Source: Massilia oculi (GTDB lineage Bacteria; Pseudomonadota; Gammaproteobacteria; Burkholderiales; Burkholderiaceae_D). From it: a stretch of DNA of 64,000 nucleotides. The stretch spans positions 1,860,001 through 1,924,000 of the forward strand of contig NZ_CP029343.1 in the NCBI RefSeq assembly GCF_003143515.1. The letters run 5' to 3'. Numbering within the stretch: position 1 is the first letter of the stretch; each line of letters opens with the position of its first letter. Positions 51,983 through 61,008 of this stretch are shown here, in pieces. The position numbers and the translations under genes are program-made. Under the pieces are notes generated by a model that saw only the letters and a program-made list of their open reading frames with translations, had not been told where the DNA came from and did not search any database.

Positions 51983-52951
51983 CTATCGAATGGTGGCGGC
52001 GAGGCGGTCCAGCGCGGCCTCGCTCAATGGCTGCCTGGCGCTGCGGGCGGCGTACAGGGCGGCGCCGAGCACCGGCGCCAGCCGCGGCGCCTGCAGGCGG
52101 TAGGGCCTGGCGCAGGCGGCCAGCGCCTGCTCGAACGGCGCGCGCAGCAAGCTGCCGTCGCCGAACAGCCCGCCCGTGTACGACACGGGCAGCGCCAGGT
52201 CGGAATCGACCTCGAGCCGGTCGCGCACCGCGTCGACCATCGCCGCCAGTTCGCGCGCGGCATCGACGAAGATGGCGCGCGCCTGTTCGTCGCCCAGGGC
52301 CACCGCCTCGGACACCAGCCGCGCCAGCTGGGCGATGCGGCTGCGGTCGCCGCCAAGCTCGCCGTACACCACGGCGCACAGGTCGAGATCGTCCTCCAGC
52401 GCCAGCCGCTCGCGCATCAGGCCGTACAGGGCTCCCTTCGGCGCGCGGCCGTCGCTCATGCGCGAGAACAGGGTCAGGCCGGCGCGCGCGATCCAGTGGG
52501 CCGAACCCTCGTCGCTGAACAGTTCTCCCCAGCCCCCGGCGCGCGCCTGGCGGCCGGCGACTTCGCCATAGGCCATCGAGCCGGTGCCGGCGATCACGCT
52601 GATGCCGTCCATGCAGGCCAGCGAGCCGGCCCAGCTGCACACCATGTCGTTGCCGCACCGCGTGCGTGCGGGCCCCAGGATGGCGCCGGCCGCCGCATCG
52701 AGCTCGCGCTGGGCCGCGCGGTCCTCGCCATAGGCCGGCAGGCCGAAGAAGGCGTAGGTGACCGCGCCGCCATCGACGCCTGCCGTGGACAGCAGCGCAT
52801 GCACGCCGCGCTGCAGGGTCGCCGCCACGGCGGGCATGCCGTGGTCGACGTGGTAGGTGCTGCCTTCTTCATGGCGCGCCAGCACGCTGCCGTGCGCGTC
52901 GATCAGTGCGAACGCCGTCTTGGTGCCGCCGCCGTCAACGCCGAGGAACAT
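51983..52951 (-). CDS. BadF/BadG-type sugar kinase (GlcNAc/GalNAc kinase-like)
   Basis: A 322-residue ATPase of the BadF/BadG/BcrA/BcrD family, which includes N-acetylglucosamine kinases. The phosphate-1 motif LGVDGGGTKTAFALID begins at residue 3; the phosphate-2 region VIAGTGSMAYGEV and the adenosine motif (SYTGGLFGDGS) are in place. Its start overlaps the AgaS-like gene end by 17 bp, so they are made together. It probably makes the 6-phosphate of the imported amino sugar. GalNAc is suggested by the AgaS and GatZ-like neighbours; GlcNAc cannot be excluded. Confidence 0.85.
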   Translation of the reverse strand: MFLGVDGGGTKTAFALIDAHGSVLARHEEGSTYHVDHGMPAVAATLQRGVHALLSTAGVDGGAVTYAFFGLPAYGEDRAAQRELDAAAGAILGPARTRCGNDMVCSWAGSLACMDGISVIAGTGSMAYGEVAGRQARAGGWGELFSDEGSAHWIARAGLTLFSRMSDGRAPKGALYGLMRERLALEDDLDLCAVVYGELGGDRSRIAQLARLVSEAVALGDEQARAIFVDAARELAAMVDAVRDRLEVDSDLALPVSYTGGLFGDGSLLRAPFEQALAACARPYRLQAPRLAPVLGAALYAARSARQPLSEAALDRLAATIR

Positions 52952-54152
52952 GGGCGGCCTCGTTATCGACGGGAGAAGCGAAGGGATAGATGGTCACGCC
53001 GCGCACCACCCGGTTGACGGTGCCGGACATGCTCGGCGTATCCGGGCGCACGCCCAGCGACAGCGAGCGCAGGAAGGCGAAGCCCTGGCAGAATACGATA
53101 AAGGGAAGCGCCAGCTCCAGGTCGTGCGCATCGTCCGCGCCGGAGAACACGAAGTCGTCCTCGCCGGCCATGCCGTCGTGGCGCGCGCTCAGGGCCAGCA
53201 CGCGGCCGGCGCGGCGGTCGCCGCGCAGCTCGCGCAGCAGGTCGAGATCGTAGCGGCGCGCCTGCGGATCGTTCGACAGCAGCACCACCACCAGGGTGCG
53301 GTCGTCGACGATGGTCTTGGGGCCGTGGCGGAAGCCCAGCGGCGAATCGTGGATCGCCACCACCTGGCCGTCGGTCAGCTCCAGCAGTTTCAGCGCGGCT
53401 TCGCGCGCCAGGCCGCGCAGCTCGTTGCTGCCGAGGTAGACCACGCGCTTGAAGTCCTGCGCCACCAGCTGTGCCAGGAGCGGCAGGGCGCGCTCGCCCA
53501 CCTGCGTCGCCGCCGACGCCACGCGGGCGGCGACGCCGGGCGACAGCACGCGGAACGCCAGCGCCGCGGCCAGCAGCATCGAGGTGAAGCTGGTCGTCAT
53601 CGCGAAGCCGCGGTCGTGGGTGGCGTCGGGCAGCAGGATCGCCAGCGCATTGGCGCGGTCCTGGGTCATGCGGTACAGCTGGCCCTCTTCGTTGCAGGTG
53701 ATCACCAGGTGGTAGACGTCGTCCACCAGCTGGTCGGCCAGCTGCACCGCCGCAACGCTTTCCGGGCTGCTGCCGGAACGGCCGAACGACACCACCAGGG
53801 TCGGCGCGCCGCGCTGGAAATAGCGGTCCGGGCCCGACACCAGGTCGGTGGTCGGCACCGCTTCGGCGCGCCGGCCCTGGCGCAGCAGACCCGGAGCCAG
53901 GCATTCGCCGATGAAGGCCGAGGTGCCGGCGCCGGCCATCACGATGCGCAGTTCCGGACGCGCCAGCAAGGGCGCCAGGAAGGCGTCGATCTGCGCGCGC
54001 TGCACGGCCACCAGCGCATCGATCTGCGGCCACACGCCCGGCTGCTGCGCGATCTCGCGCGCCGTCACGCCGCCGCCCAGCGCATCGAGGCGGGCCACAT
54101 CCTGTCCAAACAACTCACTGCCGCCTTGCACGGCATCCTGTACTGCTTGCAT
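52935..54152 (-). CDS. agaS: AgaS-like SIS-domain sugar isomerase/deaminase
   Basis: A 405-residue protein with two SIS domains: LRIVMAGAGTSAFIGECLAP and SFGRSGSSPESVAAVQLADQ in the first, VVYLGSNELRGLAREAALKLLELTDGQV and DSPLGFRHGPKTIVDD in the second. The HGPK motif and the Glu-rich helix match AgaS, which turns galactosamine-6-phosphate into tagatose-6-phosphate with loss of ammonia. It begins 2 bp after the GatZ-like stop and overlaps the kinase. Cytoplasmic. The pairing with a GatZ/KbaZ-like protein supports galactosamine rather than glucosamine chemistry. Confidence 0.88.
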   Translation of the reverse strand: MQAVQDAVQGGSELFGQDVARLDALGGGVTAREIAQQPGVWPQIDALVAVQRAQIDAFLAPLLARPELRIVMAGAGTSAFIGECLAPGLLRQGRRAEAVPTTDLVSGPDRYFQRGAPTLVVSFGRSGSSPESVAAVQLADQLVDDVYHLVITCNEEGQLYRMTQDRANALAILLPDATHDRGFAMTTSFTSMLLAAALAFRVLSPGVAARVASAATQVGERALPLLAQLVAQDFKRVVYLGSNELRGLAREAALKLLELTDGQVVAIHDSPLGFRHGPKTIVDDRTLVVVLLSNDPQARRYDLDLLRELRGDRRAGRVLALSARHDGMAGEDDFVFSGADDAHDLELALPFIVFCQGFAFLRSLSLGVRPDTPSMSGTVNRVVRGVTIYPFASPVDNEAAHVPRR

Positions 54153-54154
54153 GT

Positions 54155-55444
54155 TTACTGCTCCCTAGGTTCGGCGCCCGGCTGGCAGGCGCGCATGTAC
54201 TGGCGCAGCACGCGGGCTACCCCTTCTTTCAATAACGCGAGCGGCGTGTTGCTCACCCGGCCCTCGCGCACCGCTTCGTAATGGAATGGCAGGTACTGGC
54301 TCAGCAAAGTGAGCGGCGCCGGCTGGCGCTCCAGGTTCGCGACCAGCGCCGCCTGCGCGGCCTGGATGCGCGGATGCGGCCAGTAGTAGCGGATCCGGTC
54401 GGAGAGGCTGTACTGCTGGTCGAACAGCAGCTTGCCGGCGTCGTGGTAGTACTTGCGCCAGTAGTCCGGCTCGGCGCGCATCACGTCCAGCACGACTTCC
54501 TTGAAGCCGCGCTCTCCTTGCATGCCCATCTCCGCCTCGATGTCGGCCAGCGCCCACAAGGTCTCGCGCAGCGCGAACGTCAGGCCGGGGCCGACCTTCA
54601 GGATGGCGAAGTGGTCGCGCACCAGCGCCTGCAGCAGGCCGGGTACCTGGTAGTCGGTCGAGTGGGCCTCGAACACCATGGTCGGCTCGCCCTCGATGAA
54701 GCGGCTCAGCGCCTGCGCCTTTTGCGGGCGGTAGTCGATCACCTTGTGGTGGTCGAATTCTACGCCCGGCTGCACCACCAGGCCGATCACGCGCGGCCAC
54801 GTGGACTCGAGGCCGGCCGCGTTGAATGCAGTACGATGCGCGGCAATGGTCAGCGCCGCCGCCTCCGGCGTGGTCACGGCCAGCTCCGCCAGGTCTTCGT
54901 GGGCGCCTCCCGGCACCGGCACCTCGGTGCCGACGATATACACCGGCGCCTCGCCGCCCGCGCGCTGCCAGGCGCGCTCGGCCACCACGGCCAGGCGTGC
55001 GGCGCGTTCGGCCACGACTTCGTCCGGCAGCGGCACCGGATCGCCCGCGCACGACATCGAGCAATCGAGGTGGATCTTGCGGAAACCCGCAGCCACATAT
55101 TGGTCGATCAGCACCTCGGACTTGGCCATCGCGCTGGCGGCAGGCTCGCCCTGCCAGCAGTTCGGGCCCAGGTGGTCGCCACCGAGCAGGATGCGCTCGC
55201 GCAGAAAGCCCACCTTGCCGGCGATGCCGAACACGAATTCGCGGAAGGCGGCCGGCGTCATGCCGGTATAGCCGCCATCCTGGTTGACCTGGTTCGAGGT
55301 GGCCTCGACCAGCACCGGGCCGTTGGATTCGAGGCCGGCCTCGAAGGCGGCCTCGATCACCAGCGGGTGCGCCGAACACACTGAATGGATGCCGACGGGC
55401 TGGCCCGCGTGATGGCGTTGGACGAGGTCGAGAAGCACTTGCAT
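54155..55444 (-). CDS. GatZ/KbaZ-like tagatose pathway protein
   Basis: A 429-residue protein of the GatZ/KbaZ family. Family segments include GIHSVCSAHPLVIEAAFEAG, EATSNQVNQDGGYTGMTPAAF, GGDHLGPNCWQ, GFRKIHLDCSMSC, GTEVPVPGG and KVGPGLTFALRETLWAL. In E. coli GatZ/KbaZ stabilise the tagatose-1,6-bisphosphate aldolase; in other proteobacteria relatives are proposed to be tagatose-6-phosphate kinases, and no aldolase partner (GatY/KbaY) is here. GGAG lies eight bases before the ATG. It follows the transporter gene by 26 bp and the AgaS-like gene follows it by 2 bp. Confidence 0.9.
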   Translation of the reverse strand: MQVLLDLVQRHHAGQPVGIHSVCSAHPLVIEAAFEAGLESNGPVLVEATSNQVNQDGGYTGMTPAAFREFVFGIAGKVGFLRERILLGGDHLGPNCWQGEPAASAMAKSEVLIDQYVAAGFRKIHLDCSMSCAGDPVPLPDEVVAERAARLAVVAERAWQRAGGEAPVYIVGTEVPVPGGAHEDLAELAVTTPEAAALTIAAHRTAFNAAGLESTWPRVIGLVVQPGVEFDHHKVIDYRPQKAQALSRFIEGEPTMVFEAHSTDYQVPGLLQALVRDHFAILKVGPGLTFALRETLWALADIEAEMGMQGERGFKEVVLDVMRAEPDYWRKYYHDAGKLLFDQQYSLSDRIRYYWPHPRIQAAQAALVANLERQPAPLTLLSQYLPFHYEAVREGRVSNTPLALLKEGVARVLRQYMRACQPGAEPREQ

Positions 55445-55470
55445 TGTCGTTGACTCCAGAAAGAGGGGCT

Positions 55471-56370
55471 TCAGGCGGCGTTGGGCTCGTCGGGCTGCAG
55501 CGCCAGGAACAGCGCCGCCGCCAGCGAGAGGCCGATGCCGGCCAGCTTGAAACCGTTCGGCAGGGTCGCCGCCATCGCCACCGAGATGATGGTGGTCAAG
55601 AGCGGCGCGCCGGCATTGACCAGGGGAGACACCACCAGCGCCTTGCCATGCCGGAAGGCATACACCAGGGTCAGCGCGCCGACCGCATTGAGCACCTGCG
55701 TGATCGCGGCCAGCCACGGGCCATCCAGGCCGTAGTTGATCGGCTGCGAGAAGTCGGTCATCGCCAGCGCCACCGGAATGAAAGCGAGTGCGCTGAGGGT
55801 CATGTAGAAGAAGATGCTCTCGGCATCCATGATGGCGTTGGCGCGCTTGATGAAGTAGGCCTGCAGGCCCCAGGCCACCAGCACGCCCAGCGCCAGCACG
55901 AACCACCAGCCATAGGCCACGCCGCCCTGCTCCGGCGCGTAGTCGAACAGCGGCAGCGCGCACAGCGCCAGCACGATGCCGGTCACGCCCATGGCGCCGG
56001 TGCGTTCGCGCAGGAAGGCATACGACAGGGCGATCGTGATCACCGGCGACAGCGAGATCAGGGGGAAGATCAGGTAAGTGGGTCCTTCCTTGACCGCGTG
56101 GAACAGGATCATCTGTCCGCCCGCGCCCAGCAGGCCGATCGCCAGGCCATGGCGAACAGCCGGGCCGTCGCGCCGCACGCGCCAGTCGATGCGCGCCAGC
56201 GCGAACAGCGCCGGCGGAATCATGGTCAGCGCCCACACCGCATACACCAGGGTCTCGGGGAAGCCGTTCTGCACCGGACGCCCGGCGAAGGCGCCCCATA
56301 CGCCCCACAGCAGGGTGGTGGCCAGCGCGTAGCCCAGCCAGTGGTTTTTCGTCGTCGTCATGGTATTCAT
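55471..56370 (-). CDS. DMT-family (EamA) transporter
   Basis: A 299-residue inner-membrane protein with about ten helices in two EamA-type halves (NHWLGYALATTLLWGVWGAF at the start; a second half from GWWFVLALGVLVAWGL). Substrate inferred from context: the sugar released in the periplasm, since no other permease or PTS is in the locus. It overlaps the TonB receptor stop by one base (TGATG) and precedes the GatZ-like gene by 26 bp. Confidence 0.82.
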   Translation of the reverse strand: MNTMTTTKNHWLGYALATTLLWGVWGAFAGRPVQNGFPETLVYAVWALTMIPPALFALARIDWRVRRDGPAVRHGLAIGLLGAGGQMILFHAVKEGPTYLIFPLISLSPVITIALSYAFLRERTGAMGVTGIVLALCALPLFDYAPEQGGVAYGWWFVLALGVLVAWGLQAYFIKRANAIMDAESIFFYMTLSALAFIPVALAMTDFSQPINYGLDGPWLAAITQVLNAVGALTLVYAFRHGKALVVSPLVNAGAPLLTTIISVAMAATLPNGFKLAGIGLSLAAALFLALQPDEPNAA

Positions 56371-59183
56371 CAGAACCTCACACTCATGCCGGCGGCGTAG
56401 GTACGGCCCCAGGCTTCGAAGCCGTAGATCGCGTCGCTGCGGCCCAGGTTCGAGCGCATCACCTCGTCGCCCAGGTTCTTGCCTTCGACGAACAGGCTCA
56501 CGTTCTCGTTCACGTCATACGAGGCCGAGGCGGTGACCCAGGTGATGGCGTCGACCTTGTTCGGCAGGCCGGCGATGGCGTTGGTGGCCTGCGTGTACTT
56601 GCCGGTGTAGTCGAAGGTCAGCGCGGCATTGAGCTTGCCCTTTTCGTACAGGAAGCCGAGCGACGACGCGGTCGGCGCCACGCCCTCCAGTTGGCCCACG
56701 TATTGTCCGCCGGAATAGGCGCGGGTCCAGGTCTTGGCGAACTTGGCGGCGATGCCGAAGCCGTTGTCCCACAGGTGCTGCACGCCCAGTTCCATGCCGC
56801 GCACGCGCGCCTTGTCGCCATTGACCGGGTGGATCACGGTGTACAGGTAGCCCGGCACGCCGATGTCGACCCGCTCGTCGGTCTGGTAAGTGACGAAGTT
56901 CTTGATCTGCTTCGCGAACAGCGCGGCGTTGAGCGCCGACTTCGGCGCGTAATACCATTCCAGCGACAGGTCTTGCTGGGTCGCCTCGGTGGGCTTCAGG
57001 CCGGAGTCGCCGACGATGCTCAGGATGTAGCTGCGGTCGAGCGTGTTGTCGGTACGGGTCGGGGCCAGCTTGTCCAGCGACGGCCGCGCCATCACCTTGG
57101 CCACCGCGGCGCGCAGCACCAGGTCGGGCTGCCACCAGTAGCTGAAGTTCGCCGACGGCAGCACCTTGGTATAGGAACCCTCGTCCTCGACCGGGGTGGC
57201 AGGGCTGTAGGTCACGACCGGGCTGCTGGTCGGGATGTCGGGGGTCTTGTCATCGATGGCGACGATTTCGTCGATCGCGCTGCGCGATCGCGTTTTGGTA
57301 TGCACCACCCGCACGCCGAGATTGCCGTTCCAGCGCTCGCCCGACAGCTCGAACTGCCCGAACAGGGTGGCGGTGCGCTCGCGCACGTCATAGGAGTCGG
57401 TCGGCACGAACACCGGCTGCGACTTGCCGGTGTCGTACACGTCGCCGGTCGGCTGGCCGTCTTCGCCGATCACGGGCTGGCCGTTGAGCGACTCCAGCGC
57501 CTTGAAATAGGCTGGCACGTCGAAGGCCACGAAGCCCGTCGGGAAGCTGCCGCCGGCCCCGCGCATGTAGTTCGGCAGGGTCATCGGCCGCAGCACGTTG
57601 GCGCCGAGGTTGGCGAAGGTGGTCGAGTACATGCCGCAGTACTGGCAGGCGCCGCCGCTCTTTTCGTTGCCGATCGAGGTACGGGTCTTTTCGCGCGAGG
57701 TGCCCGACACGCCGAACTCGAAGGCATCGACATTCCACTTGCCGTCCAGGCTCAGGCGCCCTTCGAGCGAGCCGCCGTCGACGGTGTCCTTGATGTCAAC
57801 CCCGGTCAGGCCGGCGAAGTGGACGCCGAAATCCTTGTCGCCCAGGCGCCCGGCATTCAATTCAGTCGCCAGGTCGCGGCCATCCTCGAGCTGCACGCGG
57901 ATGTCGGGGAAGGCATTATTGTTGGCCCGGTAGTAGCCGGTGTTGGCGCCGGCGATGCCGGCCACCACGAAGTTGTCCTTGCCGCCCGAATCGCGCTTCG
58001 AGGTCGAGCGGTAGACGTCGCCGACCAGGCGCAGGTCGCGGTTGACCTTCCACTCGCCCTTCCAGCCGAACTGCATGGTGTCGACCACGCGGTCGGTGGT
58101 CACGTTCGACATCTCGGGGATCAGATCCTTGATCGTCATGCTGGTGATCAGGCCATCCTTGGCGACCACGTCGGACCAGCGGTCGGCCGCGTGTTCGACG
58201 TAATACGATTGCTGGTAGCCGACTTGCGGCGAATCGAGGCGCGTGGCGAGCGCGTCGAAGGTCATGCGAAAGTCCGGCGTGACCTTCCATTCGAAGGCGC
58301 CGGTGAGCGCCGCACGCTTTTTCTTCTCGAAGATCGAGCCGAAGGAGATGCAGCAGGAGCCGAGCAGGTTCCGCTCGTCCGGGCCCAGGGTGCCGTTGCC
58401 GTCGACGTCGAAGCTGCCCGGCGAGTCGGCGTTGAAGGTCTGGTAGCCCAGCGAATCGGTGCGCACCTCGCGGTCGGACAGCACGGCGCCGAGGATGAAC
58501 CCCATCTTGTTGTCATTGAAGGTATTGCTGACGACGCCCGAGAGCTTGACGCCGTTCTTGCGCGACAGGTCGTTGCGGTCGCCCTCGATGCGGGCCGAGG
58601 CGTGGTAGCCGGGATTGTCGAAGGGACGGGCCGAGCGCAGGTTGACCGAGCCGCCGATGCTGCCTTCCATCTGCGCGGCGCTGGCCGATTTCATCACGTC
58701 GGCGCCGCTGATCATCTCGGACGGCAGCACGTCGAAGGCGAAGTCGCGGCCGTCGCCGTCGGTGGCCAGGATGCGGCGGTTCAGGGTGACGATGTTGTAG
58801 CCCGAGCCGAGACCACGCACATTGATGTACTGGCCTTCGCCGCCGCGGGTGCGCGAGACCGAGATGCCGGCGATGTGGGTCAGCGAGTCGGCCACGTTAT
58901 CGTCGGGGAAGCGGCCCAGCTCAGTGGCCGAGATCGAGTCCTGGATCACGTCGGCATTGCGTTTCAGGTCGAGCGCGCGCGCCAGGGCGGCGCGGGCGCC
59001 GGTGACGACCACGACCGAAGCTTGCGAGGGCTCGGCGGCGACGGCCGGTGTGCTGGTGTTGCTGTCGCCGGTCTCCGCGGCGTTGCCGGACTGGACCTGG
59101 GCCAGCGCCAGGCCGCAGAGCGCGGCGTTCACGGCGGTGGCGATCAAGGTCCGGCGGAGTCCCTTTTCGAATCTACTGCGCAT
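56370..59183 (-). CDS. TonB-dependent receptor of the sugar locus
   Basis: A 937-residue outer-membrane receptor of the type often paired with carbohydrate genes: signal peptide (1-29, CGLALAQ), TonB-box-like VVVVTGARAALARAL, plug (NADVIQDSISATELGRFPDDNVADSL, ISVSRTRGGEGQ, GLGSGYNIVTLN), large barrel ending in VRF. ATG 59183 with GGAGA upstream is the right start; a longer reading has no signal. It heads the operon receptor-transporter-GatZ-AgaS-kinase-amidohydrolase. Three tandem CTTTCG-type repeats lie 70-100 bp upstream. It would import an amino-sugar oligosaccharide. Confidence 0.93.
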   Translation of the reverse strand: MRSRFEKGLRRTLIATAVNAALCGLALAQVQSGNAAETGDSNTSTPAVAAEPSQASVVVVTGARAALARALDLKRNADVIQDSISATELGRFPDDNVADSLTHIAGISVSRTRGGEGQYINVRGLGSGYNIVTLNRRILATDGDGRDFAFDVLPSEMISGADVMKSASAAQMEGSIGGSVNLRSARPFDNPGYHASARIEGDRNDLSRKNGVKLSGVVSNTFNDNKMGFILGAVLSDREVRTDSLGYQTFNADSPGSFDVDGNGTLGPDERNLLGSCCISFGSIFEKKKRAALTGAFEWKVTPDFRMTFDALATRLDSPQVGYQQSYYVEHAADRWSDVVAKDGLITSMTIKDLIPEMSNVTTDRVVDTMQFGWKGEWKVNRDLRLVGDVYRSTSKRDSGGKDNFVVAGIAGANTGYYRANNNAFPDIRVQLEDGRDLATELNAGRLGDKDFGVHFAGLTGVDIKDTVDGGSLEGRLSLDGKWNVDAFEFGVSGTSREKTRTSIGNEKSGGACQYCGMYSTTFANLGANVLRPMTLPNYMRGAGGSFPTGFVAFDVPAYFKALESLNGQPVIGEDGQPTGDVYDTGKSQPVFVPTDSYDVRERTATLFGQFELSGERWNGNLGVRVVHTKTRSRSAIDEIVAIDDKTPDIPTSSPVVTYSPATPVEDEGSYTKVLPSANFSYWWQPDLVLRAAVAKVMARPSLDKLAPTRTDNTLDRSYILSIVGDSGLKPTEATQQDLSLEWYYAPKSALNAALFAKQIKNFVTYQTDERVDIGVPGYLYTVIHPVNGDKARVRGMELGVQHLWDNGFGIAAKFAKTWTRAYSGGQYVGQLEGVAPTASSLGFLYEKGKLNAALTFDYTGKYTQATNAIAGLPNKVDAITWVTASASYDVNENVSLFVEGKNLGDEVMRSNLGRSDAIYGFEAWGRTYAAGMSVRF

Positions 59184-59231
59184 TGGCACGTCTCCTTCAG
59201 GTTTCTTCGTTCTGACCAAATAGTAATGGAA

Positions 59232-59280
59232 GGAATTCGAAATATCAAATAACTTTCGAAGTCTTTCGATACGGTTCGAA
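59232..59280 (-). promoter_or_regulatory. Tandem 10-bp CTTTCG repeats before the TonB receptor (likely DeoR operator)
   Basis: Three words at exact 10-base spacing, AACTTTCGAA (59251-59260), GTCTTTCGAT (59261-59270) and ACGGTTCGAA (59271-59280), plus ATTCGAAAT at 59234-59242. They share the AACTTTCG octamer with the regulator's own upstream region. Repeats at one helical turn are the style of AgaR-like DeoR operators. Confidence 0.6.
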
Positions 59281-59321
59281 AATGCGTGGTTTTTGCCGCA
59301 GGACAGCGCCAGGCCAGGGCC

Positions 59322-59351
59322 TTCGCCAAATGCGGGGAAAACCCCTACAAT
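59322..59351 (+). promoter_or_regulatory. Possible pilD promoter
   Basis: TTCGCC (59322-59327), 18-base spacer and TACAAT (59346-59351), about 80 bp before the pilD ATG. The -35 is weak. Since pilD is cut off from pilC by a minus-strand block, some local promoter is required, which makes this candidate more likely. Confidence 0.4.
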
Positions 59352-59431
59352 GAGCTTGATGTAAGGAATTACTCTGCGGCAGGCCGTCGGTACCCGGACG
59401 GCGCCGCCTTTTCGTCTCGGACCGGATCGAC

Positions 59432-60307
59432 ATGCCCCTGGAATCGTTGTTGTTTGCGCCCCCCGCCCTGCTGGGCCCCACCCTCGTGGCCGCGCTGCTG
59501 GGCCTCCTGGTCGGCAGCTTCCTGAACGTGGTCATCTACCGCATCCCGAAGATGATGCAGCGCGAGTCCGACAACTACGTGGCGCAGGAAAGCGGCAAGG
59601 AGCCGCCGCATACCGACCGTTTCAACCTGATGGTGCCGCGCTCGGCCTGCCCCTGCTGCGGCCACCGGATCACGGCCATCGAGAACATCCCGGTCGTCAG
59701 CTGGCTCGCCCTCGGCGGCAAGTGCCGCAAGTGCAAGACGCGGATCTCGGCGCGCTATCCGGCGATCGAACTGTTGACGGCCGTCGTCTCGGGCCTCTTG
59801 GTGTGGACCTTCGGCAGCGGCGCGGCCGGCATGAGCAGCCTGCTGTTCGCCTGGCTGTTGATCGCGATGACTTTCATCGACTTCGATACCCAGCTGCTGC
59901 CGGACGACCTGACCTATCCGCTGCTGTGGGCCGGCCTGCTGATGAACATCAACGCCACCTTCGTGCCGCTGCAGGACGCCGTGATCGGCGCCGCTGCCGG
60001 CTACCTGGTACTGTGGGCCGTGTATTGGCTGTTCAAGCTCGCCACCGGCAAGGAAGGCATGGGATATGGCGACTTCAAGCTGCTGGCGGCGCTCGGCGCC
60101 TGGCTGGGATGGACCGCCCTGCCGACCATCATCCTGCTGTCGTCGGTGGTGGGAGCGCTGGTGGGCATCAGCCTGATCGTGTTCGCCAAACGCGGCCGCG
60201 ACAAGCCGATCCCCTTCGGCCCCTACCTGGCGGCGGCCGGCCTGATCGCCATGCTGTATGGCGAGCAGCTGGGCCGTCTCGGCGCCGGCATGCTGGGCGG
60301 CGCATGA
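59432..60307 (+). CDS. pilD: Prepilin peptidase/N-methylase PilD
   Basis: A 291-residue inner-membrane aspartyl protease that trims and methylates type IV prepilins. Four cysteines in two CxxC pairs (SACPCCGHR and GKCRKCKTR) form the methylase zinc site; the two catalytic Asp are in [17 protein letters not shown] and [10 protein letters not shown] (the GxGD motif). Eight or so helices. It overlaps coaE by ATGA. Its normal partners pilB and pilC are 13 kb upstream, beyond the sugar block, so it is now transcribed separately. Confidence 0.96.
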   Translation: MPLESLLFAPPALLGPTLVAALLGLLVGSFLNVVIYRIPKMMQRESDNYVAQESGKEPPHTDRFNLMVPRSACPCCGHRITAIENIPVVSWLALGGKCRKCKTRISARYPAIELLTAVVSGLLVWTFGSGAAGMSSLLFAWLLIAMTFIDFDTQLLPDDLTYPLLWAGLLMNINATFVPLQDAVIGAAAGYLVLWAVYWLFKLATGKEGMGYGDFKLLAALGAWLGWTALPTIILLSSVVGALVGISLIVFAKRGRDKPIPFGPYLAAAGLIAMLYGEQLGRLGAGMLGGA

Positions 60308-60921
60308 ACACGGCGCGCGGCGCGGCGTTCTCGGTCGGTCTCACCGGCGGCATCGGCTGCGGCAAGAGCACCGTGGCCGAGCTGTTTGCCGGCCTGGGCG
60401 CGACGATCGTCGACACCGACGCCATCGCCCATTCCCTGACTGCCCCGCACGGCGCGGCGATGCCGGCCATCCTGGCCGAATTCGGGCCCGACTTCGCCAC
60501 GCCGGATGGCGCCCTGGACCGCACGCGCATGCGCAGCCTGGTGTTTACGGATGCCGGGGCGCGCGGCCGGCTGGAAGCGATCCTGCATCCGCGCATCCGC
60601 GACGCCACCGCAGCCGCGGCGGCGATCGCCACCGGTCCCTACGTGATCTTCGCGGTGCCGCTGCTGATCGAATCGGGAACGTGGGCCGGGCGGGTGTCGC
60701 GCGTGCTGGCCGTGGACTGCTCGGAAGACACCCAGGTCGCGCGTGTCATGCAGCGTAGCGGCCTGTCCGCCGACCAGGTGCGCGCCATCATGGCGACCCA
60801 GGTCACGCGGGCCCAGCGCCTGGCGGCGGCCGACGACGTGATCGACAACGACGACGGCCTGGAGGCCCTGTTACCCCAGGTAACACGCTTGCACGAGCGG
60901 TATCTGTCATTGAGTATGTAA
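60304..60921 (+). CDS. coaE: Dephospho-CoA kinase
   Basis: A 205-residue kinase for the last step of CoA synthesis. P-loop [12 protein letters not shown] at residues 13-24, then the DTDAIAH motif that binds dephospho-CoA, ILHPRIRD and [11 protein letters not shown] 60304 overlaps the pilD stop (ATGA). The pilD-coaE-zapD-yacG order is the usual one in betaproteobacteria. Confidence 0.96.
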   Translation: MNTARGAAFSVGLTGGIGCGKSTVAELFAGLGATIVDTDAIAHSLTAPHGAAMPAILAEFGPDFATPDGALDRTRMRSLVFTDAGARGRLEAILHPRIRDATAAAAAIATGPYVIFAVPLLIESGTWAGRVSRVLAVDCSEDTQVARVMQRSGLSADQVRAIMATQVTRAQRLAAADDVIDNDDGLEALLPQVTRLHERYLSLSM

Positions 60922-61008
60922 CAAGTATGATGCAGTGTTTGTAATTTTGCTTCGTATGGTTCAGAATCACCAAGTTGCTTTCCAGCCTACATTCAGAGGA
61001 ATGTCATT

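Noticed and set aside
50811..52658. Long minus-strand ORF across the amidohydrolase and kinase genes
   Set aside because: Different frame from both real genes, with Arg/Gly-rich filler; shadow.
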